From a virus, in the IMG/VR virus record IMGVR_UViG_3300042197_002234, positions 1 through 64,000 of that record: a stretch of DNA of 64,000 bases. One strand, given 5' to 3'. Made by a program: the position numbers and the translations under genes. This document shows, piece by piece, positions 33,347 through 43,700 of the stretch (its first letter is position 1; the number at the start of each line of letters is the position of its first letter). The notes under the pieces are model-generated. The model saw only the letters and a list, made by a program, of their open reading frames with translations, made no database searches and was not told the DNA's origin.

Positions 33347-36031
33347 ATGGTAAAGAAAAAACTTTTAGTTGTTACGCCTCACTTAAGTACTGGTGGTGCC
33401 CCTCAAGTTACTTTAAATAAAATAAAATTGTTGATAAATGATTATGAAATTAAGTGTGTTGAGCACGATTTTGTTGCGTGGAGTTTTGTTGTGCAAAGAA
33501 ACCAAATTCAAGAAATGTTGGGTGAAAATTTTATTTCATTAGGTCAAGATAAGTCTCAACTATTATCAATTATTGATGAGTTTAAACCTGATGTAATTTA
33601 TATGGAGGAGTTTCCTGAATTTTTTATGCCAGACGATGTTACAAAAATAATATATTCAAAAGATAGAAAATATACTATTTTAGAAACAACACATGACTCC
33701 AGTTTTCCTGTAAACTCAAAAAGGTGGTTTCCTGATAAATTTATTTTTGTAAGTGCGTTTAATGGTTTTAGATATTCGGTCTATGATGTACCATATGAAA
33801 TTGTTGAGTATCCTGTAGATTATAAAGAAAAAAATAAAACAGAAAATCAAAACTTATTGAATTTTGACCCGTCATATAAACATGTGTTAAATGTTGGTCT
33901 GTTTACGAGGAGAAAAAATCAAAGTTATATTTTTGAAATTGCAAAACTATTAAAAAACTATAAAATAAAATTTCACTTTTTAGGTAATCAAGCCGATAAC
34001 TTTAAAGATTATTGGGAACCTTTAATTAATGACAAACCTGAAAATTGTGTAGTATGGGGAGAAAGAAAAGACGTTCAAAGTTTTATTGAGGCATCAGATT
34101 TATTCTTTTTTGCGTCAAAGGGGGACAGACATAATAAAGAATTAAACCCTATAGCATTAAAAGAGGCTTTAGAATATAAAATACCTATGATGATGCACAA
34201 TTTAGATGTGTATTGTGGTAAGTATAACAATTACGATAATATAACATTTTTAACTGGTGATGTGAACAAAGATAGTCAAAAATTATTGGAACTATTAAAA
34301 CCATATAAAGAAAATTATGAAAACGAGTTGGTCATGATTGGTACTTATCCTAACACCAAATCAAGAGAAAAACTAACTTTAGATTGTATTGATTCTGTTA
34401 AAAAATTAGGTAGAAAAGTTATGTTAGTGTCTCACTACACTGTTTCATCCGAAATTCAAGAAAAGGTCGATTACTATGTGTATGACAAATATAATCCAAC
34501 AACTGAACATTCATACTATACAAGATTTTATAATTACAAACATGATTTTGATGTCGAAATAAATATTAATGGTTTAAAAAATACAAACCAATCTTTACCC
34601 GTACTAACAAATTTAATTAATGGTTTTAGAGCCGCAAAAGATTTAAACTTTGAAAAAGTATTTTACATAACTTACGATGTTATTTTAAACCCTAACGACA
34701 TTGAACACGTTAACAATTCATTTATTGAGGTTGATAGTCACAACGCATATCTATGTACATTACCAACCCCTTTTGGATATGGTATTGAAACTACCGCAAT
34801 GACTTTTAAAACTGATTATTTCTTGCAAAAATTAGAACATATTAGAACACCTAATGATTATAAATTATCAGTTAATAAATTTAATTGTCATAACTTTTTA
34901 GAGGATTTTTTTTGGAATGTATTTTCAAATGAGAATAATGTTAAAATTATCACAAATGAACAAAGCACATTTTTGATAAATTCAGGTAAAGGAGTTTCAT
35001 CTAATTCAGAATATTACTCTATCGTACCAATTAAAAATACAACAGATAAATGGGTGTTTTATTTTTATACCTATAATATTGATAATAGATGTGTTAATGT
35101 TGAGGTTATTGAAAATGGTGATATTTCTTTTTCTAAAAAATTTAAGATTTCAGAACAAAGGGAGTTTTTAAAAGAATTAAAATATAATGGAAATCAGATA
35201 GAAATTACATTAACTTTTTATGAAGATAATATTGTTTATAAAACAGAAAAATATGTTTTAAATAATCAAACAATAACCCAACATAAAAATAACGGATGGT
35301 TTAAATATAAAAAACTACCAAATATTAAATTAGTTCATATACAGACAACTAATAACGATGAGAGAGAACAACTCTCAAGACAATCACTACAACAAGTTAT
35401 TCCACACGGAATTAAATATACTTTACATACTAATGAATTATATAAATCACTTCCACCATCACATAATTGTGTGAGACCTCAATGCGTTTCAATGGAGTTA
35501 TTTGATGAAGAACAGGTTAAACAATTTGGTACCGCTCTAACACCCGCTCACTACGGTTGTTATGAATCTTTTAAAAATGCGATACTGTCTGAATTTGATG
35601 ACGATTTAGATTTTCTAATAGTTTGCGAAGGTGATTGTATTATTGAAGTACCAATTGATGATTTTATTCAAAAATTAAATCAGTCATGTGAAATAATTAG
35701 CCAAGCAAATATTGAGTATTTTTCTTTTGGTGATACTAAAACTTTAGATTTTGGTTGGCATCAGTCAAATGTTATTGAGGATATCCCAAATCAAGATTTA
35801 TTATTTATTACCGATAAAATAATTGGGTTACAGTGTATTATGTTTCCTCGTAAAACTAAAGAATTTTTACATCAACAATTAAGAACTCATAAGTGGGATT
35901 GTGCCGACACTTATTTTAATATGATTTTTGCTGAATATGGTTTAAAAATGGGTATACTAAAAAATAGAATAACTACACAGGCTGACGGTGTATCGTTAAT
36001 AGATAAAGAATATAAAACATTTATAAAATAA
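33347..36031 (+). CDS. Multidomain glycosyltransferase (GT4-like, GT-A-like, beta domain, GT25-like)
   Basis: An 894-residue enzyme with at least three catalytic-type units. Residues 1-325 are a GT4-like GT-B domain (LVVTPHLSTGGAPQVTLNKI, HVLNVGLFTRRKNQSYIFEI). Residues 327-560 (LVMIGTYPNTKSREKLTLDC) are paralogous to the whole protein at 36031-37011. Residues about 563-640 are a beta domain. Residues 659-894 (IKLVHIQTTNNDEREQ, LTPAHYGCYESFKNAI, FLIVCEGDCII) resemble a GT25-like unit with an acidic motif. Such fusions suggest several consecutive sugars are added by one polypeptide. Its stop overlaps the next ATG (TAATG). Confidence 0.7.
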   Translation: MVKKKLLVVTPHLSTGGAPQVTLNKIKLLINDYEIKCVEHDFVAWSFVVQRNQIQEMLGENFISLGQDKSQLLSIIDEFKPDVIYMEEFPEFFMPDDVTKIIYSKDRKYTILETTHDSSFPVNSKRWFPDKFIFVSAFNGFRYSVYDVPYEIVEYPVDYKEKNKTENQNLLNFDPSYKHVLNVGLFTRRKNQSYIFEIAKLLKNYKIKFHFLGNQADNFKDYWEPLINDKPENCVVWGERKDVQSFIEASDLFFFASKGDRHNKELNPIALKEALEYKIPMMMHNLDVYCGKYNNYDNITFLTGDVNKDSQKLLELLKPYKENYENELVMIGTYPNTKSREKLTLDCIDSVKKLGRKVMLVSHYTVSSEIQEKVDYYVYDKYNPTTEHSYYTRFYNYKHDFDVEININGLKNTNQSLPVLTNLINGFRAAKDLNFEKVFYITYDVILNPNDIEHVNNSFIEVDSHNAYLCTLPTPFGYGIETTAMTFKTDYFLQKLEHIRTPNDYKLSVNKFNCHNFLEDFFWNVFSNENNVKIITNEQSTFLINSGKGVSSNSEYYSIVPIKNTTDKWVFYFYTYNIDNRCVNVEVIENGDISFSKKFKISEQREFLKELKYNGNQIEITLTFYEDNIVYKTEKYVLNNQTITQHKNNGWFKYKKLPNIKLVHIQTTNNDEREQLSRQSLQQVIPHGIKYTLHTNELYKSLPPSHNCVRPQCVSMELFDEEQVKQFGTALTPAHYGCYESFKNAILSEFDDDLDFLIVCEGDCIIEVPIDDFIQKLNQSCEIISQANIEYFSFGDTKTLDFGWHQSNVIEDIPNQDLLFITDKIIGLQCIMFPRKTKEFLHQQLRTHKWDCADTYFNMIFAEYGLKMGILKNRITTQADGVSLIDKEYKTFIK

Positions 36032-37011
36032 TGAAAAAATTAATTGTTATTGGGGCTTACCCAAATACACCAAAAAAGAAAGAAGTTTTAGTTGATGAAA
36101 TAAAATCGTTAAAATCTTTAGATTTTGATTTTATGTTGGTCACACATTATCCTACTCCTGTATATATACAGGAAATGTTTGATTACTACATTTATGATAA
36201 AAATCAAACTTTAACACCATTAGATAAAACAACATATTTTTGGTTTAATAGTGGTTCTTTTCTTGTTAGAATAAATAACTCAAGGCACGCTTTACCTATA
36301 AGTCAAAGTATGTTTAACGCTTTTAAATTTTCTGAAATAAAAAACTATGATTTTGTTTATTTTATTGAAAACGATAATTGGTTTTCAGAGAATGATTCTA
36401 AAAAACTTTCTGATTTGGTTACCACTATGTTTGAAAATAACAAAAAATGTATTTTTTTTAAACCTGAAAGTTATAGAGACAATGGTTCTTACGTTTACGA
36501 AACTCAGTTATTTGGAATAACCCCAAAATATTTTAATCAAGTTTTTAATTTACCTATAACAGAAGAAGAGTACTTTTCACATCCAACATATCCCGTTAGT
36601 TTAGAGTTAGGTTTTTATCAAAAACTTTCTGAGTTTGAAGATGATTTTTTAATAATAAATGAACACTCCTATCAATATTTTAATGAAAGTAAAATTAATA
36701 TTTTTAGGGTTGAAAATTTATTAATAGATTTAGTTTATAATAGTAAAAATCCTGCTCAACCTGTTTTGTTTTGTTATGGTAATAGAGTTTTTGACGACTT
36801 ATATAGAGTAATTGTAAGGTTAAATAACATTATAATTAATGATAGAAATTTACATTCAAACAATTGGTTTTATCAAACATTTGATTTGGATGGTAGTAAT
36901 TTGGTTTTTGAAATTTATAACAATGATGTACTACAAGAAAAAAAATCTTATACTTTAGATGAACACTTAATAGATAATTTAAAAGATAAAGGTATAATAG
37001 ATTTTAATTAA
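36031..37011 (+). CDS. Putative glycosyltransferase, paralogue of the middle domain of the preceding gene
   Basis: A 326-residue protein. The start KKLIVIGAYPNTPKKKEVLV parallels VMIGTYPNTKSREKL of the upstream multidomain protein; both continue with a VTHYPTP or VSHYTVS strand and a YYIYDK or YYVYDK block, then a helix and an acidic strand (FVYFIENDNWFSENDS here). The C-terminal 85 residues form a beta domain of the cluster type. It probably arose by duplication. The family is not a named one I can identify with certainty; a GT-A fold is inferred from the acidic END motif and context. Confidence 0.55.
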   Translation: MKKLIVIGAYPNTPKKKEVLVDEIKSLKSLDFDFMLVTHYPTPVYIQEMFDYYIYDKNQTLTPLDKTTYFWFNSGSFLVRINNSRHALPISQSMFNAFKFSEIKNYDFVYFIENDNWFSENDSKKLSDLVTTMFENNKKCIFFKPESYRDNGSYVYETQLFGITPKYFNQVFNLPITEEEYFSHPTYPVSLELGFYQKLSEFEDDFLIINEHSYQYFNESKINIFRVENLLIDLVYNSKNPAQPVLFCYGNRVFDDLYRVIVRLNNIIINDRNLHSNNWFYQTFDLDGSNLVFEIYNNDVLQEKKSYTLDEHLIDNLKDKGIIDFN

Positions 37012-37012
37012 T

Positions 37013-37558
37013 ATGGCACACAACCAACAACAAAATTTTTACGGTAGGGTTAAAAATAAATTTCCAAAATATTTTAGAGATGTTAAAGTACTTGATATAG
37101 GTTCTTTAGACATAAATGGTAATACAAAACATTTTTTTTCACATCCACTATATTATGTCGGTGTGGACCTTTCAGAAGGTAATAACGTAAATGTGGTTTG
37201 TCCTGGTCACCTTTATGATTCAGGATTCCAATTTGATGTTGTAATGTCTTCTGAGTGTTTTGAACATGATATGTATTACCCAAGGACAATATCAAATATG
37301 ATTAAACTATTAAAACCAAATGGATTAATGATATTTACTTGCGCATCTACAGGAAGACCTGAACATGGTACATTAAGGTCAAATCCTACCGACGCACCAT
37401 TTTTACAAAATATTGATGAAAAATGGGCGAATTATTATAAAAATTTAACAGAGGATGACATTAGAGCAATTATAAATGTTGAAGACATTTTCAGTGATTA
37501 CGGTTTTGAATATGAACCATCTTCATGTGATTTATATTTTTGGGGAATTAAAAAATAA
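37013..37558 (+). CDS. SAM-dependent methyltransferase (Methyltransf_11-like)
   Basis: A 181-residue class I methyltransferase: VKVLDIGSLDINGNTKHFF (motif I), YYVGVDLSEGNNVNVV (acidic loop), FDVVMSSECFEHDMYYPRTI, and LLKPNGLMIFTCASTGRPEH. It lies one base after the upstream transferase. It is short but holds the complete Rossmann core. It may methylate the glycan made by the surrounding enzymes. Confidence 0.8.
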   Translation: MAHNQQQNFYGRVKNKFPKYFRDVKVLDIGSLDINGNTKHFFSHPLYYVGVDLSEGNNVNVVCPGHLYDSGFQFDVVMSSECFEHDMYYPRTISNMIKLLKPNGLMIFTCASTGRPEHGTLRSNPTDAPFLQNIDEKWANYYKNLTEDDIRAIINVEDIFSDYGFEYEPSSCDLYFWGIKK

Positions 37559-37564
37559 TAATTA

Positions 37565-38251
37565 ATGAATGTTGATGTAATTTGTTTAACTAACACATAC
37601 GATTACAGTATGTTTGAAGTAACAAAAAGAGTTATTAAGTCATTACATTTGTCTGAAAAAAATATTAAGTTTAATATTATTCTATTAGAAAGCAATAAAA
37701 ACAATCCATATGTATATACGGATGTTGATTTTTATATAAAACCTGAAGAAGATTTTAATTATAACAAATATTTAAATATCGCAAATAAATACCTAACATC
37801 AGATTGGGTTTTGATTACAAATAATGATGTAATCTATCAAAGAAATTGGTTTTCAAAAATATTAGAGATATATAATAAACGACCTGATATAGAATCTTTC
37901 TCACCTAAAGAAGTACTTTTTTATTCAACAATATACGGAGACCATTTTGATTCTGACGATGAATATTGGGAAAATTATAAAGTAACCGAAGGTCTTTTAG
38001 GATGGTCTTTATTAATGAAAAAAAAAGTTTGGGATGAGGTTTATCCGTGGGACGAACAATTCGATTTTTTTTATCAAGATAATGATTATGCAAAAATAAT
38101 AGAATCAAAAGGTATTAAACACGCAATAGTTAGAGATTCATTGACTTTACATATAGGTAATTTAAATTTCTTTAAAGATGTTGTTGACCACGAAAGAAAT
38201 ACAAAAATGAAAGAAGGGTATAATAAATTTTTAAATAAATGGGGTAATTAA
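37565..38251 (+). CDS. GT2-like glycosyltransferase
   Basis: A 228-residue single-domain protein. VDVICLTNTYDYSMFEVTKR opens the GT-A fold; DWVLITNNDVIYQRNWFSKI carries the NND metal motif; GLLGWSLLMKKKVWDEVYPW followed by FFYQDNDYAKIIESKG is the usual acceptor-side and catalytic ED/DND region of GT2 enzymes. The C-terminus is short and has no membrane segment, so it acts on a soluble acceptor in the cytoplasm. The next gene starts directly after its stop. Confidence 0.8.
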   Translation: MNVDVICLTNTYDYSMFEVTKRVIKSLHLSEKNIKFNIILLESNKNNPYVYTDVDFYIKPEEDFNYNKYLNIANKYLTSDWVLITNNDVIYQRNWFSKILEIYNKRPDIESFSPKEVLFYSTIYGDHFDSDDEYWENYKVTEGLLGWSLLMKKKVWDEVYPWDEQFDFFYQDNDYAKIIESKGIKHAIVRDSLTLHIGNLNFFKDVVDHERNTKMKEGYNKFLNKWGN

Positions 38252-40357
38252 ATGAGAATAATACACGTAACACCAGGAATGATACCAATCCCACCTAATG
38301 GATGGGGTGCGGTAGAAAAAATAATTTGGGAATACCATAAAAATTTACAGAAGTTAGGTTATGAATCTGAAATTAGATACCTAAATGAGGTTAACTATAA
38401 AGATGGTGACATCGTACACATCCACATAGCCAATTTAGCTTTGGAGACATATGAAAGAGGAATACCATATATTTTCTCATTACATGACCACCATGTGGTA
38501 TATAATGGAAAAGATTCTTTTAATTATAAACAAAACTTAGAAGCAATTAAAAAATCAGTAGTTTCATTCTGTCACGCAGAATATTTGGTTGATTATTTTG
38601 ATGAAACCGATAAGTTGTTTTATTTGTCGCATGGTGTAAACACAGATTTCTTTAAAGTAGAAAATCCATACAGAAGTGAACATCGTTTATTGTGTTTAGC
38701 TAATAACGGAATCGGTGGTGATTCATCTTATGATAGGAAAGGTTTCAGATATGCAATTGAAGCTGCAAAAAAATTAAATTTACCAATCACTGTCGCGGGC
38801 CCCGATAACAACAAAAACTTCTTTCAACACCATTTAGATTTAATGGATTATGATAAACTAACATTGTTGTTTGATAATCCAAATGAAGACAGTATTTTAG
38901 AGTTGTATAAAAATCACTCAATATTTTTACACCCATCTTCATTAGAAGCTGGTCATCCAAATTTAACATTATTAGAGGCGATATCTTGTAATCTACCAAT
39001 AGTTGGAACTTACGAAGGTAATAGAAAAATACACGGTATGATTGTGACTGAAAGAGATTCAAATCGTGTTGCAAACTCAATTCAAGAAATAATATCAAAT
39101 TATGAATATTATGTTAATGAAACTTTTAAAAATAAAGAAAATTTTGATTGGTCTACAATAACAAATAGATTATCAAAAATGTACAATTTAGTTAGTATTA
39201 TTAAAAAAGAGTATAATTCTGAAGAAACAAAAAGTTTATTAATTAATAATATTGAAAATACATCAAGGTTTGATTATAAAAAAGATAATAACTTAACATT
39301 TAATGTTCATTTTGTAAACAACCCGTTTTTTGAAATTTTAGGTGATTCAGATAAAGAATATAATGTTCTTTTTTATGATAATGATGAACTAATTTATTCA
39401 ACAAAACTTAGAGCCAATATGTGGTCAAAACTTAATAGGTCATATTATACAAATTGGATAATTGAGGTTTACGATGAAGACAAATTAATTTATAGATACA
39501 CAACTAACTTTACAGGTAAAAGAGTTTTTATTTCATTTGACTCAAAGTCATTAGGGGATAATGTATCTTGGATACCGTATGTGTTAGAATTTAAGAAAAA
39601 ACACAATTGTAATGTTGTTGTTTCAACATTTTGGAATAAACTATTTAAGGATGTGTATCCCGAACTCGAGTTTGTTGAGCCAGGTAGTGTTGTGGATGAT
39701 TTAGTCGCAATGTATAGAATAGGATGGTTTTATGATAATAATCAAGAACCAGTTTTACCAAGTACTATTCCACTACAAAAAGCAATTACAAATATTTTGG
39801 GATTAGAGTTTGAGGAAATAAGACCAAGAATTCACTTTGAACCAAAAGAAAGATTGTTTGAGGAAAAGTATATCACAATCGCAAATGAATCTACTGCAGG
39901 TTTAAAGTTATGGAACAATCCTAATGGTTGGCCAGAATTAGTATCATATTTAAAATCAAAAGGTTATAGAGTGGTTAATGTATCTAAAAATGGTGAAAGA
40001 TTAAAAGGTGTTACACAACTAAAAGACACGTCAATTGAAAATACCATGAATGCTATTTATCATAGTGAGTTCTTTATTGGTTTATCTAGTGGGTTGTCTT
40101 GGTTAACATGGGGGTTAGGTAAACATGTAGTTATGATTTCAAACTTCACTGAGTATGACCATGAATTTACTTCAAACTGCACAAGAATTACAAACCCATC
40201 TGTCTGTCATGGATGTTGGAATAACCCTATGTTTAAGTTTGATAAGGGTGATTGGAATTGGTGTCCTGAGCATAAAGGAACTGAAAGACATTTTGAATGT
40301 CATAAATCAATAACTGCGGAAATGGTTATAGAAAAAATAAAACATTTATTACAATGA
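38252..40357 (+). CDS. GT4 glycosyltransferase fused to TibC-like protein O-heptosyltransferase
   Basis: A 701-residue bifunctional enzyme. Residues 1-320 are a GT4 GT-B domain (MIPIPPNGWGAVEKIIWEYH, YDRKGFRYAIEAAKKLNLPI, SLEAGHPNLTLLEAISCNLP). Residues about 343-701 match the autotransporter O-heptosyltransferase family of TibC and Aah: a beta domain (VHFVNNPFFEILGDSDKEYN), the segment VFISFDSKSLGDNVSWIPYV, YRIGWFYDNNQ, and a C-terminal finger with Cys652, 655, 671 and 683 (CHGCWNNP, NWCPEHKG, FECHKSI), as expected for the Fe-binding finger of that family. TibC-type enzymes transfer heptose from ADP-heptose to Ser of repetitive surface proteins. The next gene but one is a giant Ser/Thr repeat fibre. 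The fusion to GT4 may add a second sugar. Confidence 0.85.
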   Translation: MRIIHVTPGMIPIPPNGWGAVEKIIWEYHKNLQKLGYESEIRYLNEVNYKDGDIVHIHIANLALETYERGIPYIFSLHDHHVVYNGKDSFNYKQNLEAIKKSVVSFCHAEYLVDYFDETDKLFYLSHGVNTDFFKVENPYRSEHRLLCLANNGIGGDSSYDRKGFRYAIEAAKKLNLPITVAGPDNNKNFFQHHLDLMDYDKLTLLFDNPNEDSILELYKNHSIFLHPSSLEAGHPNLTLLEAISCNLPIVGTYEGNRKIHGMIVTERDSNRVANSIQEIISNYEYYVNETFKNKENFDWSTITNRLSKMYNLVSIIKKEYNSEETKSLLINNIENTSRFDYKKDNNLTFNVHFVNNPFFEILGDSDKEYNVLFYDNDELIYSTKLRANMWSKLNRSYYTNWIIEVYDEDKLIYRYTTNFTGKRVFISFDSKSLGDNVSWIPYVLEFKKKHNCNVVVSTFWNKLFKDVYPELEFVEPGSVVDDLVAMYRIGWFYDNNQEPVLPSTIPLQKAITNILGLEFEEIRPRIHFEPKERLFEEKYITIANESTAGLKLWNNPNGWPELVSYLKSKGYRVVNVSKNGERLKGVTQLKDTSIENTMNAIYHSEFFIGLSSGLSWLTWGLGKHVVMISNFTEYDHEFTSNCTRITNPSVCHGCWNNPMFKFDKGDWNWCPEHKGTERHFECHKSITAEMVIEKIKHLLQ

Positions 40358-40734
40358 AAATAGAAGTATCAATTGGTGAGATTGTTGACAAATTAACAAT
40401 TTTGGAAATTAAAAAAGATAAAATAAAGGATGAAAATAAATTGGTTGATATCTTAAAAGAGTATAACTATTTAAAAGATGTTGTAACAAATGAAATTGGA
40501 TTTTCATTAGAATCCGAAGAATATAAAGATTTATTGGAAACAAATAAAAAACTTTGGGATATTGAAGACCATATTAGAAATAAAGAAAAAAGAAAATCTT
40601 TTGATATTGAATTTATTGAGTTGGCTAGAAATGTGTATATTACAAATGATGTTAGAGCATCACAAAAAAAAGATATAAATCTGAAACTTAATTCAGAATT
40701 TATAGAACACAAATCATATTCTGACTATAAATAA
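40354..40734 (+). CDS. DUF6165 family protein
   Basis: A 126-residue protein matching the DUF6165 pattern: IEVSIGEIVDKLTILEIKKD at the start, LWDIEDHIRNKEKRKSFDIE in the middle, and FIELARNVYITNDVRASQKK. It overlaps the TibC-like gene by four bases (ATGA), so it is coupled to it. Members occur in lipopolysaccharide and capsule loci; their biochemical role is not known to me. The fused coupling suggests an accessory or regulatory partner of the heptosyltransferase. Confidence 0.8.
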   Translation: MKIEVSIGEIVDKLTILEIKKDKIKDENKLVDILKEYNYLKDVVTNEIGFSLESEEYKDLLETNKKLWDIEDHIRNKEKRKSFDIEFIELARNVYITNDVRASQKKDINLKLNSEFIEHKSYSDYK

Positions 40735-40765
40735 AAAAAGGGGGGTTTTAAAACTCCCTTTTTTT
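40733..40765. terminator. Bidirectional terminator between glycan operon and giant fibre gene
   Basis: A seven-A run and GGGGG pair with CTCCC and a seven-T run around a short T/A loop. A run on one side and T run on the other let it work for both converging transcripts. Its T tract runs into the fibre gene stop codon at 40764. Confidence 0.85.
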
Positions 40766-43700
40766 ATAATGGGTCATTACATTCGTTATAAACTAATGTG
40801 TATGTAAAATATCTAGGACCCGCATTAGTACCATCTGAGTTAAAACCAACTATAATGTTTGTGTTACATTCAAGTATTTCGTCCTGTAATGTAAGGGTAA
40901 AACAAGCCACGCCAGCGGCGTTAAATGAGGTAACATCACTTGCTATTTCAGTTATAGTAAATGTAGATGATGTTAAATCATCACATTCGTATTTAAAAAG
41001 ATATGCGGTTACACTATTAGCCAAACCATCAACAGGACTTGTTACAGTACCACACAATTTTATAGTTCCAGAACTTAACATGTCGATAGGTACTGGTACA
41101 CCTATAAATCCTTGTGTTCTGGTATCGAAGGGTGATATTCCATCCCAAGCGATATCCCAAGGACATCCATTCCAACCACAAGTATTATTGGCGATGTAAA
41201 CGTCAGTATCATTAGGTCCTTGTGTCCAACTACCTGAATTTGATGCTAATAAAAATTGTCTTTTAATGTTAATTGTTGCATCACCTGTAGTGCCTTCAAC
41301 AATACCACAAGACCCCGCAACTGTTAAACCTGTGACACTAGTTACCGTAGTAGCACCATCGGTGACAGTTAAAGAACCACCACCACTTGATGTACCCGAA
41401 CTACCCGAGGTTCCTGATGAACCTGTTTGACCTGCAGTACCTGAACTACCTGAACTACCACTTGAACCTGAGGTACCGCTAGCCCCACTAACACCACTTG
41501 TGCCCGCAGTTCCATTAGCTCCGCTAGTACCTGAAGTTCCTTTAGTTCCTGAGGTTCCACTAGACCCTGAAGTACCCGAACTACCTGAAGAACCACTTGA
41601 ACCTGATGTTCCACTTGTTCCTGAAGTACCGTTAACTCCTGAAGTACCACTTGTACCATTAACTCCTGAAGTACCACTTGTACCAATCGAACCATCACAA
41701 CCATTACAACATACTTTGAAACATAATACATCACCATAAGAGAATGGACTTGCGGAACTTGAAGATGCGAATATCGGACCTTCAATAAAGAAGGAAGTAG
41801 AATTCAATCTTCCAACACCAGACCAATCTGAATAGTGTACAAATTTTGTTGGGTCTGCTTGATTATATATTGTTAAATTTCCACCACAAATACATTTGTT
41901 GAAAACTTCATATTGATTTACACCATTGTTATCAAAATCATAGAAGTGTAAATATGTTGCTGCCGATACAGTTAACGTAGTTGCTGAAGAACCTGTGATA
42001 AACGCAAATTCACCATTAGAATCAGGAGTACTATCGTTTGTTAACGTATATGGTAAACAATAAGCTGATACCCCACTAGTTCCTGATGTTCCACTTGTTC
42101 CTGAACTACCTGACGTTCCTCTAGTTCCTGATGTTCCTGAAGAGCCGCTGCTGCCACTTGAGCCCGAAGAACCCGACGTTCCACTTGTTCCTGATGAACC
42201 ACTTGAACCTGAACTACCTGATGTTCCACTTGAACCTGAAGAACCTGAACTTCCTGATGAACCACTGCTACCACTAGTACCAGATGTACCCGAACTACCT
42301 GATGAACCACTTGAACCTGAAGAACCGCTACTTCCACTTGTGCCTGATGTACCTGAGCTACCTGATGTTCCGCTAGTTCCTGAACTACCTGATGAGCCGC
42401 TTGAACCTGACGAACCACTAGTGCCTGATGTTCCTGAAGAACCACTACTTCCACTAGAACCTGAACTTCCTGAAGAACCACTTGTGCCCGAAGTACCACT
42501 ACTTCCGCTAGACCCTGAACTTCCGCTCGAACCTGAAGTACCCGAAGAACCGCTACTACCGCTTGTTCCTGATGTTCCACTTGAGCCTGACGTTCCGCTA
42601 GTCCCTGAAGAACCACTTATACCTGAAGTTCCTGAACTACCTGATGTTCCTGAAGAGCCAGATGACCCCGAAGAACCTGAGCTACCTGATGAACCGCTAG
42701 ACCCACTTGTACCCGCAGTCCCTGAACTTCCTGATGTTCCACTTGTTCCTGATGAGCCACTTGTACCGCTCGAACCTGAGGAACCACTATTTCCACTTGA
42801 ACCCGACGTTCCACTTGTTCCTGAAGAACCACTACTACCGCTTGAGCCCGAGCTACCTGAAGTACCACTAGTTCCTGAACTTCCTGAAGAGCCGCTACTA
42901 CCACTTGACCCTGAAGAACCGCTACTACCGCTTGTTCCTGAAGTTCCACTATTTCCTGAAGAACCACTTGAACCACTACTACCGCTAGAACCCGATGTTC
43001 CACTAGTTCCTGAACTTCCTGAAGAGCCGCTACTACCACTTGACCCTGATGTTCCGCTAGTCCCTGAAGAACCTGAAGTACCACTTGTACCACTAGTTCC
43101 CGAACTACCTGATGAACCACTACTACCGCTAGAACCTGATGAACCGCTAGTTCCACTTGAACCTGAAGAGCCAGAACTTCCTGAAGAACCACTACTACCG
43201 CTCGAACCTGAACTACCTGATGTCCCACTTGTACCTGAAGAACCGCTTGTACCTGACGTGCCGCTTGAGCCTGATGACCCACTACTTCCTGAACTACCGC
43301 TAGAACCTGAAGTTCCTGAACTGCCAGAAGAACCACTACTACCGCTAGAACCTGAAGTTCCTGAAGAACCTGATGTTCCGCTAGTACCTGATGACCCTGA
43401 ACTTCCACTACTACCTGAAGAACCGCTTGTACCGCTAGTACCCGAACTACCTGAAGTTCCACTTGTTCCTGATGACCCTGAACTTCCACTACTACCGCTA
43501 GAACCTGATGTTCCACTAGTTCCCGAAGAGCCGCTTGTACCGCTTGTTCCTGAACTACCCGAAGAACCACTACTACCGCTTGAGCCCGAGCTACCTGAAG
43601 TTCCGCTTGTTCCTGACGAGCCGCTACTACCCGAACTTCCACTACTACCCGATGTTCCACTCGTTCCTGATGAGCCACTTGTGCCACTAGAACCTGAGCT

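Noticed and set aside
40798-41199. 133-codon plus-strand frame in the C-terminal part of the fibre gene
   Set aside because: It is antisense to the C-terminal beta domain of the fibre and lacks an upstream signal.
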